Assembly: GCF_031326225.1 (NCBI RefSeq)
Contig: NZ_CP133720.1
Location: 806,001-870,000 of the forward strand
Origin: Undibacterium cyanobacteriorum
GTDB taxonomy: Bacteria; Pseudomonadota; Gammaproteobacteria; Burkholderiales; Burkholderiaceae_D
Direction of reading: 5' to 3'
Length of the DNA stretch: 64,000 nucleotides
Shown here: positions 52,312 through 61,800 of the stretch, in pieces
Layout of the letters: each line of letters begins with the position of its first letter
Position numbering within the stretch: position 1 is the stretch's first letter
Position numbers and translations under genes: made by a program
Notes under the pieces: generated by a model
Told to the model about the DNA's origin: nothing
Databases searched by the model: none
The model's input: only the letters and a program-made list of their open reading frames with translations

Positions 52312-53006
52312 TGGCTAAGTTATCCAAAAAAGCAAAATTGCTGAAAACTAAAGTAGATCGTTTGAAAGCTTACCCATTCGATAACGCAATCGCGTTGATC
52401 AAAGAATGCGCAACAGCAAAATTTAATGAGTCTATTGACGTTTCTGTTCAACTCGGCGTTGATCCTAAGAAATCTGACCAAGTTGTTCGTGGCGCAGTTG
52501 TATTGCCAGCAGGTACAGGTAAAACAGTTCGCGTAGCGGTTTTCGCACAAGGTGCAAAAGCTGAAGAAGCGAAAGCAGCTGGTGCTGACGTTGTTGGTAT
52601 GGAAGACTTGGCAGAACGTGTTAAAGCTGGCGATATGCCATTTGACATCGTTATCGCATCTCCAGACACAATGCGTATCGTTGGTACATTGGGTCAAGTT
52701 TTGGGTCCACGCGGTTTGATGCCGAATCCAAAGGTTGGTACAGTGACTCCAGACGTTGCAACTGCAGTTAAAAATGCAAAAGCTGGTCAGGTTCAATACC
52801 GTACAGACAAAGCAGGTATTATCCACTCCACTATCGGTCGTAAGTCCTTCAGCGACAGCGATTTGAAAGCAAACTTGTTGGCCTTGATCGAAGCTTTGAA
52901 CAAAGCTAAGCCAGCAACAAGTAAAGGTGTGTATCTGCGTAAGATCTCGATCTCATCCACTATGGGTGCAGGCGTACGCGTAGACCACGCTAACTTGTCT
53001 GCTTAA
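52311..53006 (+). CDS. rplA: 50S ribosomal protein L1
   Basis: A 231-residue L1 with the two-domain signature (VGMEDLAERVKAGDMPFD, LGPRGLMPNPKVGTVT). It binds 23S rRNA at the stalk and represses translation of its own L11 operon mRNA in relatives. It is translationally coupled to rplK. Confidence 0.99.
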   Translation: MAKLSKKAKLLKTKVDRLKAYPFDNAIALIKECATAKFNESIDVSVQLGVDPKKSDQVVRGAVVLPAGTGKTVRVAVFAQGAKAEEAKAAGADVVGMEDLAERVKAGDMPFDIVIASPDTMRIVGTLGQVLGPRGLMPNPKVGTVTPDVATAVKNAKAGQVQYRTDKAGIIHSTIGRKSFSDSDLKANLLALIEALNKAKPATSKGVYLRKISISSTMGAGVRVDHANLSA

Positions 53007-53089
53007 TCAGTAGATATCAAATTAAGTCCATCTGCTGCAAAGTGGGTGGCGCATCTTTGGGCTGCTGGTGGTTTCGAAAGTAATTGTCA

Positions 53090-53295
53090 GCAGAGTGTCA
53101 AAGACCGTTGGGCTTGTTAGTGAAAACTAATGAGGTAAATGTGAGAAAGTAATTTCGAGCGCCCAACGCAGATGGTGTACCCGAACAAGTTTTGTAGTGA
53201 TTACTGGTCCGCCAGTGGAACTCCTAACTTCGGACGCCGTGTTCGAAACGATAGGAAGGGTGCGCATCATTGTGGTGTGTAGTCTGAATATCATT
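53090..53295 (+). ncRNA. L10 leader (autoregulatory mRNA structure before rplJ)
   Basis: The roughly 300 bases between rplA and rplJ contain no ORF but have long-range pairing, for example CGTTGGGC (53106-53113) with GCCCAACG (53161-53168). In proteobacteria this position carries the L10 leader, bound by the L10-L7/L12 complex to repress rplJL translation. Boundaries are approximate and set by eye. Confidence 0.75.
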
Positions 53296-53309
53296 AATGG
53301 AGGTTGACC

Positions 53310-53807
53310 GTGAGTCTCAATCTGAATGACAAAAAGGCCGTCGTCGCTGAAGTCTCTGCAAAAGTAGCAACTGCACAGACTATCGTCGTAGCCGAATACC
53401 GTGGCATCCAGGTCGGTCATTTGACGCAATTGCGTGCTGCAGCACGTGCTCAAGGCGTTTACATGCGCGTGTTGAAAAACACACTCGCACGTCGCGCAGT
53501 TGAGGGTACTGCATTTGCAAGCCTCGCTAACGAAATGACAGGTCCGTTGATTTATGCAATCTCGGACGATGCTGTTGCTGCTGCTAAAGTTGTTAATGAC
53601 TTTGCAAAAGGCAACGACAAGTTAGTCGTTAAAGCAGGTAACTATGCTGGCAAGTCTTTGGACAAGGCTGGCGTTGTTGCATTGGCAAGCATCCCAAGCC
53701 GCGAAGTACTGTTGGCACAATTGCTGGGCATGATGCAGGCACCTGTATCTGGCTTCGCACGTGGCTTGGCAGCATTGGCAGCGAAAAAAGAATCCGAAGC
53801 TGCTTAA
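53310..53807 (+). CDS. rplJ: 50S ribosomal protein L10
   Basis: A 165-residue L10 that anchors L7/L12 dimers on the ribosome. It starts at GTG (MSLNLNDKK), 6 bases after GGAGG; the in-frame TTG two codons earlier lies in the spacer and is rejected. Conserved parts are VVAEYRGI, MRVLKNTLARRAV and the C-terminal L7/L12-binding helix. Confidence 0.98.
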   Translation: MSLNLNDKKAVVAEVSAKVATAQTIVVAEYRGIQVGHLTQLRAAARAQGVYMRVLKNTLARRAVEGTAFASLANEMTGPLIYAISDDAVAAAKVVNDFAKGNDKLVVKAGNYAGKSLDKAGVVALASIPSREVLLAQLLGMMQAPVSGFARGLAALAAKKESEAA

Positions 53808-53880
53808 TCGCTTACTAGCGATCAGCTGACGTTTCCGTCAAATACCGAATCGATGTTTTTTAAAAAATTAGGAGTTTCAA

Positions 53881-54255
53881 ATGGCAATTAGTAAAGAAGA
53901 TATCTTGGAAGCCGTAGGCGCGATGTCCGTAATGGACTTGAACGACTTGGTTAAAGCTTTCGAAGAAAAATTCGGCGTATCCGCAGCTGCAATGGCAGTT
54001 GCTGGTCCAGCTGCTGGCGGTGCTGCAGCTGCTGCTGAAGAACAAACAGAATTCACAGTAATTCTGGCTGAGGCTGGCGCAAACAAAGTTGGCGTCATTA
54101 AAGCAGTTCGCGAAATCACTGGCTTGGGCTTGAAAGAAGCTAAAGACCTCGTTGATGGCGCACCAAAAGCAGTTAAAGAAGGCGTTGCAAAAGCTGACGC
54201 TGAAGCTGCTAAGAAGAAATTGGAAGAAGCTGGCGCGAAAGTTGACGTTAAGTAA
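53881..54255 (+). CDS. rplL: 50S ribosomal protein L7/L12
   Basis: A 124-residue stalk protein. The N-terminal dimerisation part (KEDILEAVGAMSVMDLNDL) is joined by an Ala/Gly hinge to the C-terminal factor-binding domain (TEFTVILAEAGANKVGVIKA, GLGLKEAKDLVDGAPK). It recruits translation GTPases. It follows rplJ in the same L10-regulated unit. Confidence 0.99.
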   Translation: MAISKEDILEAVGAMSVMDLNDLVKAFEEKFGVSAAAMAVAGPAAGGAAAAAEEQTEFTVILAEAGANKVGVIKAVREITGLGLKEAKDLVDGAPKAVKEGVAKADAEAAKKKLEEAGAKVDVK

Positions 54256-54300
54256 TTCCGTGTTATACTGGCAGACCTTCGGGTTTGTCTAAGTCAAAGT

Positions 54301-54327
54301 AGGAACCTTCTCGCGAGAGAGGTTCCT
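54301..54327 (+). terminator. rplL-rpoB intergenic attenuator/processing hairpin
   Basis: AGGAACCT and AGGTTCCT enclose the self-complementary TCTCGCGAGA, giving a long strong hairpin followed by CTTTGG but no real U run. In E. coli this gap holds a partial terminator and an RNase III site that lower rpoBC relative to rplJL; the same role is inferred here. Confidence 0.7.
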
Positions 54328-54500
54328 CTTTGGCTTCTCTGTCGTTTGTGCGACAGAAAATTGAAATTGTCGTTCCTAAGCTGAATCTTTTGAGGCGAGG
54401 GCTGAGACTTGAGGTTTCTCGATGTTGTTTGAACTTTGTTCTAGCGAAAAAGTGTTGAAACCTGAATTCTCCATCCTTCCTTGTCACTCACGGAGTGTCC

Positions 54501-57500
54501 ATGCACTACTCATTTACTGAGAAGAAGCGCATTCGTAAATCTTTTGCGAAACGCGCCAACGTCCACAACGTTCCGTTCTTGCTGGCGACCCAGCTCGAGT
54601 CATATCAAAATTTCTTGCAAGCAGAGGCAGCGCCTTCTGTACGTAAGAATGAAGGCCTGCAATCAGCCTTCACTTCGATATTTCCGATCGTGTCGCACAA
54701 CGGGTTCGCTCGTTTAGAATTTCTTTCCTACGTTTTAGGCGATCCAGCCTTCGACGTCAAGGAATGTCAACTGCGCGGTTTGACTTTTGCTTCGCCATTG
54801 CGGGCAAAAGTGCGTTTGGTGATTCTCGATAAAGAATCTCCAACGAAACCTGTTGTTAAAGAAATGAAAGAACAAGAAGTCTACATGGGTGAATTGCCAC
54901 TCATGACGACAACAGGTTCGTTCGTGATCAACGGCACTGAGCGCGTTATCGTGTCTCAGTTGCACCGCTCTCCAGGTGTGTTCTTCGAACACGATCGCGG
55001 TAAGACTCACTCTTCCGGTAAGTTGCTGTTTTCTGCACGTATCATTCCTTATCGTGGCTCTTGGCTCGATTTCGAATTCGATCCGAAAGACATTTTGTTC
55101 TTCCGTATCGACCGTCGTCGTAAGATGCCTGTCACGATCTTGTTGCGTGCGATTGGCATGACCAATGAACAGATCTTGGCTAACTTCTTCGTATTCGACA
55201 ACTTCGCATTGCATAGCGAAGGCGCAGAAATGGAATTCGTTTCTGAGCGTTTGCGTGGCGAAGTCGCTCGTTTCGACATCTCTGACAAATCTGGCAAATT
55301 GATCGTTGCGAAAGATAAGCGTATCAATTCCAAGCACGTACGTGAAATTGAATCCGCTGGTATCAAGATGATCTCTGTACCAGAAGATTACTTGCTCGGC
55401 CGCGTTTTGGCGAAGAACATTGTTGACGCTGATACTGGCGAAGTGATCGCCAATGCGAACGACGAATTGACACCAGAATTGCTGCAAAAATTGCGCGATG
55501 CAAAAGTCACTGATATCCAAACTCTCTACACCAACGAGTTGGATCAAGGTGCGTACATCTCCCAAACTTTGCGTACTGACGACACCGCTGACCAAATGGC
55601 AGCACGCGTCGCGATTTATCGCATGATGCGTCCTGGTGAACCACCAACAGAAGAGTCTGTTGAGGCATTGTTCAACGGCTTGTTCTACAACGAAGAGCGT
55701 TACGATTTGTCCGCTGTTGGTCGTATGAAATTTAACCGCCGTATCGGCCGTGATGAATTGACTGGTGCGATGACTTTGTCTGACGACGATATCTTGGCTG
55801 TGATCAAGATCTTGGTTGAGTTGCGTAATGGTCGCGGCGAAGTCGACGATATCGATCACTTGGGTAACCGTCGTGTACGTTGTGTTGGTGAATTGGCTGA
55901 GAACCAATTCCGCGCTGGTTTGGTTCGTGTAGAACGTGCTGTGAAAGAACGTTTGGGCCAAGCTGAAGCCGACAACCTGATGCCGCATGATTTGATCAAC
56001 TCTAAGCCGATCTCTGCTGCGATCCGTGAATTCTTCGGTTCTTCTCAGTTGTCCCAGTTTATGGATCAAACTAATCCATTGTCTGAGATCACGCATAAGC
56101 GTCGTATCTCCGCTTTGGGCCCTGGTGGTTTGACACGTGAACGCGCCGGCTTCGAAGTTCGTGACGTTCACCCAACGCACTATGGTCGCGTATGTCCGAT
56201 CGAAACACCTGAAGGTCCAAACATTGGTTTGATTAACTCCTTGGCTCTGTACGCACGTTTGAACGAGTACGGTTTCTTGGAAACGCCATACCGCAAAGTG
56301 ATCGACGGTAAGATCACCAATCAAATCGACTACTTGTCCGCGATTGAAGAAGGTCGTTATGTGATCGCTCAGGCGAATGCAAGTATCGATGCGAACGGCG
56401 GCCTGTGCGATGAGCTCGTGTCCGCACGTCAAGCTGGTGAAACAATTTTGGTCTCTCCAGAACGCGTACAGTACATGGACGTGGCCACCGGTCAGGTCGT
56501 TTCCGTTGCGGCATCCTTGATTCCATTCTTGGAACACGATGATGCGAACCGTGCGTTGATGGGTGCCAACATGCAACGTCAAGCAGTTCCTTGCTTGCGT
56601 CCAGAAAAAGCCTACGTCGGTACAGGTATCGAACGTACAGTAGCGGTCGACTCCGGTACCACAGTACAAGCATTGCGCGGCGGTAAAGTCGATTACATCG
56701 ACGCTGGTCGTATCGTTATTCGTGTTAACGATGACGAAGCAATGGCTGGTGAAGTTGGTGTTGATATCTACAACTTGATCAAGTACACACGTTCTAACCA
56801 AAATACGAACATCAACCAACGTCCTATCGTCAAAGTGGGCGACGTGGTCGCGAAGGGTGACGTATTGGCTGACGGTGCATCAACCGACTTGGGCGAATTG
56901 GCTCTGGGTCAAAACATGTTGATCGCGTTTATGCCTTGGAACGGCTATAACTTCGAAGATTCGATCTTGATCTCTGAAAAAGTGGTTGCTGACGACCGCT
57001 ATACATCGATCCACATCGAAGAATTGTCTTGCCAAGCACGTGATACGAAGTTGGGCGCGGAAGAAATTACACGCGATATCTCCAACCTCGCAGAAAACCA
57101 ATTAGCGCGTTTGGATGAATCCGGTATCGTGTATATCGGCGCGGAAGTGACTGCAGGTGATACGCTGGTCGGTAAAGTGACGCCAAAAGGCGAAACACAA
57201 TTGACACCAGAAGAAAAACTTTTGCGCGCGATCTTCGGCGAAAAAGCATCCGACGTGAAAGATACGTCTTTGCGCGTTCCTTCCGGTATGGTTGGTACGG
57301 TGATCGACGTTCAAGTGTTCACACGTGAAGGTATCCAACGCGACAAACGTGCACAACAAATTATTGACGATGAATTGAAGCGTTACCGCCTCGATTTGAA
57401 CGATCAGTTGCGTATTGTGGAAGGCGATGCTTTCGAACGTTTGGAACGTATGTTGATCGGCAAAGTCGCTAACGGCGGCCCAGCGAAATTGGCAAAAGGT

Positions 57501-58607
57501 ACGACCATCACTAAGGACTACTTAGCGAGCCTGGATCGTTACCATTGGTTCGATATTCGTCCAGCGGATGAAGATGCTGCACGTGCCATCGAAGCGATCA
57601 AAGATTCTATCGCTGAAAAACGTCATCAATTTGATTTGGCTTTCGAAGAGAAGCGTACCAAGTTGACACAAGGCGATGAGTTGCCACCAGGCGTACAAAA
57701 AATGGTCAAGGTGTACTTGGCTGTGAAACGTCGCTTGCAACCTGGTGACAAGATGGCGGGTCGTCACGGTAACAAGGGTGTGGTCTCTCGTATCGTTCCA
57801 GTTGAAGATATGCCATACATGGCCGACGGTACTCCAGCTGACATCGTGTTGAACCCACTGGGCGTTCCATCTCGTATGAACGTTGGTCAGGTTCTCGAAG
57901 TTCACTTGGGTTGGGCAGCGAAAGGCTTAGGCTTGCGTATCGGCGAAATGTTGAAGGCACAAGCGAAAGTTGAAGAACTGCGCGGCTTCATGAAGAAGAT
58001 TTACAACGAGTCTGGTAAGTCCGAAGACATCGATGGCTTGAGCGATCAAGAAATCATGGAATTGGCATCGAACTTGAAACACGGCGTGCCATTCGCGACA
58101 CCGGTGTTCGACGGTGCACATGAAAATGAAATCCGTCGCATGCTCGACCTCGCTTACCCAGATGAGATCGCGACACAACTCGGTATGACACCGTCGAAGA
58201 ACCAAGTGACTTTGTATGATGGTCGCACTGGTGAAGCCTTCGAACGTAAGGTCACCGTCGGTTATATGCACGTCTTGAAGTTGCACCACTTGGTCGACGA
58301 CAAGATGCATGCACGTTCGACAGGTCCATACTCTCTCGTGACACAACAACCATTGGGCGGTAAAGCGCAATTCGGTGGTCAGCGTTTCGGTGAGATGGAG
58401 GTGTGGGCACTCGAAGCGTACGGCGCGTCTTACGTCTTGCAAGAGATGTTGACGGTCAAGTCCGACGACGTGAACGGCCGTACTAAAGTGTACGAAAACC
58501 TCGTTAAGGGTGATCACGTGATCGATGCTGGTATGCCAGAGTCGTTCAACGTTCTCGTTAAAGAGATTCGTTCCTTGGGTATCGATATCGATCTCGAACG
58601 TAACTAA
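54501..58607 (+). CDS. rpoB: RNA polymerase beta subunit
   Basis: A 1368-residue beta subunit starting MHYSFTEKKRIRK, with GGAG before the ATG; a GTG two codons upstream is open but not needed. The rifampicin pocket (SSQLSQFMDQTNPLSEITHKR and following RISALGPGG) has wild-type residues at the usual resistance positions. The DKMAGRHGNKGVVS segment near the C-terminus lies in the catalytic face. It forms the core enzyme with the beta' product of the next gene. Confidence 0.99.
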   Translation: MHYSFTEKKRIRKSFAKRANVHNVPFLLATQLESYQNFLQAEAAPSVRKNEGLQSAFTSIFPIVSHNGFARLEFLSYVLGDPAFDVKECQLRGLTFASPLRAKVRLVILDKESPTKPVVKEMKEQEVYMGELPLMTTTGSFVINGTERVIVSQLHRSPGVFFEHDRGKTHSSGKLLFSARIIPYRGSWLDFEFDPKDILFFRIDRRRKMPVTILLRAIGMTNEQILANFFVFDNFALHSEGAEMEFVSERLRGEVARFDISDKSGKLIVAKDKRINSKHVREIESAGIKMISVPEDYLLGRVLAKNIVDADTGEVIANANDELTPELLQKLRDAKVTDIQTLYTNELDQGAYISQTLRTDDTADQMAARVAIYRMMRPGEPPTEESVEALFNGLFYNEERYDLSAVGRMKFNRRIGRDELTGAMTLSDDDILAVIKILVELRNGRGEVDDIDHLGNRRVRCVGELAENQFRAGLVRVERAVKERLGQAEADNLMPHDLINSKPISAAIREFFGSSQLSQFMDQTNPLSEITHKRRISALGPGGLTRERAGFEVRDVHPTHYGRVCPIETPEGPNIGLINSLALYARLNEYGFLETPYRKVIDGKITNQIDYLSAIEEGRYVIAQANASIDANGGLCDELVSARQAGETILVSPERVQYMDVATGQVVSVAASLIPFLEHDDANRALMGANMQRQAVPCLRPEKAYVGTGIERTVAVDSGTTVQALRGGKVDYIDAGRIVIRVNDDEAMAGEVGVDIYNLIKYTRSNQNTNINQRPIVKVGDVVAKGDVLADGASTDLGELALGQNMLIAFMPWNGYNFEDSILISEKVVADDRYTSIHIEELSCQARDTKLGAEEITRDISNLAENQLARLDESGIVYIGAEVTAGDTLVGKVTPKGETQLTPEEKLLRAIFGEKASDVKDTSLRVPSGMVGTVIDVQVFTREGIQRDKRAQQIIDDELKRYRLDLNDQLRIVEGDAFERLERMLIGKVANGGPAKLAKGTTITKDYLASLDRYHWFDIRPADEDAARAIEAIKDSIAEKRHQFDLAFEEKRTKLTQGDELPPGVQKMVKVYLAVKRRLQPGDKMAGRHGNKGVVSRIVPVEDMPYMADGTPADIVLNPLGVPSRMNVGQVLEVHLGWAAKGLGLRIGEMLKAQAKVEELRGFMKKIYNESGKSEDIDGLSDQEIMELASNLKHGVPFATPVFDGAHENEIRRMLDLAYPDEIATQLGMTPSKNQVTLYDGRTGEAFERKVTVGYMHVLKLHHLVDDKMHARSTGPYSLVTQQPLGGKAQFGGQRFGEMEVWALEAYGASYVLQEMLTVKSDDVNGRTKVYENLVKGDHVIDAGMPESFNVLVKEIRSLGIDIDLERN

Positions 58608-58849
58608 TCCGTTTTAAATAGTAGTTTAGTAGCATTTTTAGTAATGCAGCCACCGCCCGAATTCACTTCGGGCGTTGGTCATTCAGATGGACCAAGATTT
58701 TTTGTACTTTTTGTTCCCGGTATCGGCGGAACTTGGATCAACCAAATGGTGATCAGGCTCTCCCGCCCATGCGAACAGGGTTAAACCTCAAGTAGGAAAA
58801 TCGAAGTCCATTAGCTAAAGCGATTCAACACTTCACTGGAGTGCAATAC

Positions 58850-61800
58850 ATGAAAGCCCTGCTCGATCTATTCAAGCAAGTACAGCCCAATGAACAATTC
58901 GATGCCATCAAAATTGGTTTGGCATCTCCAGAAAAAATTCGTTCTTGGTCCTATGGCGAAGTAAAGAAGCCAGAAACAATCAACTACCGTACTTTCAAAC
59001 CTGAACGTGACGGTTTGTTCTGTGCGAAGATTTTTGGCCCAATCAAAGATTACGAATGCTTGTGCGGTAAGTACAAGCGTTTGAAACATCGCGGTGTGAT
59101 CTGCGAAAAATGCGGCGTTGAAGTCACCTTGGCAAAAGTGCGTCGTGAGCGCATGGGTCACATCGAGTTGGCATCTCCAACCGCGCATATCTGGTTCTTG
59201 AAATCCTTGCCATCCCGTTTGGGTATGGTGTTGGATATGACCTTGCGTGATATCGAACGCGTTTTGTACTTTGAAGCATATGTAGTGACCGACCCTGGCA
59301 TGACTCCTTTGAAGAAATGCCAAATTATGTCGGAAGACGACTACGCTGCGAAATACGAAGAATACGGTGACGAATTCACTGCGTTCATGGGCGCCGAAGG
59401 TATCCGTGAATTGTTGCGTTCTATCGATATCGATCGTGATGCAGAAACTTTGCGTACTGAACTCAAAGAATCCAAATCTGAAGCGAAGATCAAGAAGTAT
59501 TCTAAGCGTTTGAAAGTATTGGAGGCCTTCCAACGTTCTGGTATCAAACCAGACTGGATGATCATGGAAGTGTTGCCAGTATTGCCGCCAGAATTGCGTC
59601 CATTGGTACCTTTGGATGGTGGCCGTTTCGCGACTTCTGATTTGAATGATTTGTATCGTCGCGTCATTAACCGTAATAACCGTTTGAAGCGCTTGATGGA
59701 ACTGCGCGCTCCAGAAATCATTACGCGTAATGAAAAGCGTATGTTGCAAGAAGCGGTTGACTCCTTGTTAGACAATGGTCGTCGCGGTAAAGCAATGACT
59801 GGTGCAAACAAACGTCCGTTGAAATCTTTGGCAGAAATGATCAAAGGTAAGGGCGGTCGTTTCCGTCAAAACTTGTTGGGTAAGCGCGTCGACTACTCTG
59901 GTCGTTCCGTAATCGTGGTCGGTCCACAACTGAAATTGCATCAATGTGGTTTGCCGAAGTTGATGGCCTTGGAATTGTTCAAACCATTCATTTTCAATAA
60001 ATTGGAATTGATGGGCTTGGCAACAACGATCAAAGCAGCGAAGAAACTCGTTGAAATTCAAGAACCAGTAGTTTGGGATATCTTGGAAGAAGTGATTCGC
60101 GAACATCCGATCATGTTGAACCGTGCGCCAACTTTGCACCGTTTAGGTATTCAAGCGTTCGAACCAGTTTTGATCGAAGGTAAAGCGATCCAATTGCACC
60201 CACTCGTCTGCGCGGCTTTCAATGCCGACTTCGACGGTGACCAAATGGCGGTACACGTTCCTTTGTCGATCGAAGCACAAATGGAAGCACGCACATTGAT
60301 GCTCGCTTCTAACAATATTTTGTTCCCATCGAACGGTGAACCATCTATTGTTCCTTCTCAAGATATCGTTTTGGGTCTGTACTACGCAACGCGTGAGAAG
60401 ATCAACGGTAAGGGTGAAGGTATGTTGTTCCCTGATGTTTCCGAAGCGATTCGCGCTTGGGACAACAAGGAAGTCGAACTGACAACACGTATCACAGTTC
60501 GTATTACTGAATATCCAAAAGATAAAGCGACTGGTGAATTCGTTAAAACAGTAAAACGTTACGAAACCACAGTGGGTCGTGCGATCTTGTCTGAAATCTT
60601 GCCAAAAGGCTTGCCATTCTCAGTCTTGAATCGTCCATTGAAGAAAAAAGAAATTTCGAAATTGATCGACACATCCTTCCGTAAGTGCGGCTTGCGCGCG
60701 ACGGTGGTGTTTGCTGATCAATTGATGCAGTCCGGTTTCCGTTTGGCGACGCGTGCTGGTATTTCTATCTGTATCGACGATATGTTGGTACCACCACAAA
60801 AAGTGACTTTGTTGGCGACAGCAGAACACGAAGTGAAACAAATCGAACAGCAATATGCTTCCGGTTTGGTGACTGCGGGCGAACGCTACAATAAAGTGGT
60901 CGACATCTGGGGTAAAACAGGTGACGAAGTCGGCAAGGCGATGATGGAACAGCTCAAAGTTGAACCAGTCACACGTCGTGACGGAACGCAAGGTACACAA
61001 GAATCCTTCAACGCGATTTACATGATGGCTGACTCCGGTGCGCGTGGCTCTGCAGCACAGATTCGTCAGTTGGCAGGTATGCGTGGTCTGATGGCGAAAC
61101 CAGACGGCTCCATTATTGAAACGCCGATTACCGCGAACTTCCGCGAAGGTCTGAACGTTCTCCAGTACTTTATTTCCACTCACGGTGCACGTAAAGGTCT
61201 GGCAGATACGGCGTTGAAAACAGCGAACTCCGGTTACTTGACACGTCGTTTGGTCGACGTTACACAAGATCTGGTGGTGATCGAAGACGATTGCGGTACA
61301 TCCAATGGTTCCGCTATGAAGGCCATCGTTGAAGGTGGTGAAGTTAACGTGGCATTGCGTGACTTGATCCTGGGTCGCGTTGCAGCGAACGACATCATCA
61401 ATCCAGAAACACAAGAAACCTTGTTCGCAGCGGGCACATTGCTCGACGAATTCATGGTCGAAGAAATCGAAGCCTTGGGCATCGATGAAGTGAAAGTTCG
61501 TACCCCATTGACATGCGACACACGCTACGGTTTGTGCGCAATGTGCTACGGCCGTGACTTGGGCCGCGGTAATTTGGTGAATGCAGGGGAGTCTGTCGGT
61601 GTTATCGCTGCGCAGTCCATCGGTGAACCAGGTACACAGTTGACGATGCGTACCTTCCACATCGGTGGTGCGGCTTCTCGTGCAGCAATCGCTTCTTCTG
61701 TTGAAGCGAAGTCCAATGGTACGATTCGTTTCACAGCGACGATGCGTTATGTGACCAACGGTAAAGGCGATCAGATCGTGATTTCCCGTTCTGGTGAAGT

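Noticed and set aside
54735..56819. 694-codon open frame antisense to rpoB
   Set aside because: It lies wholly inside rpoB. Near-absence of TTA, CTA and TCA codons in rpoB removes antisense stops, so the frame is a by-product of codon bias.
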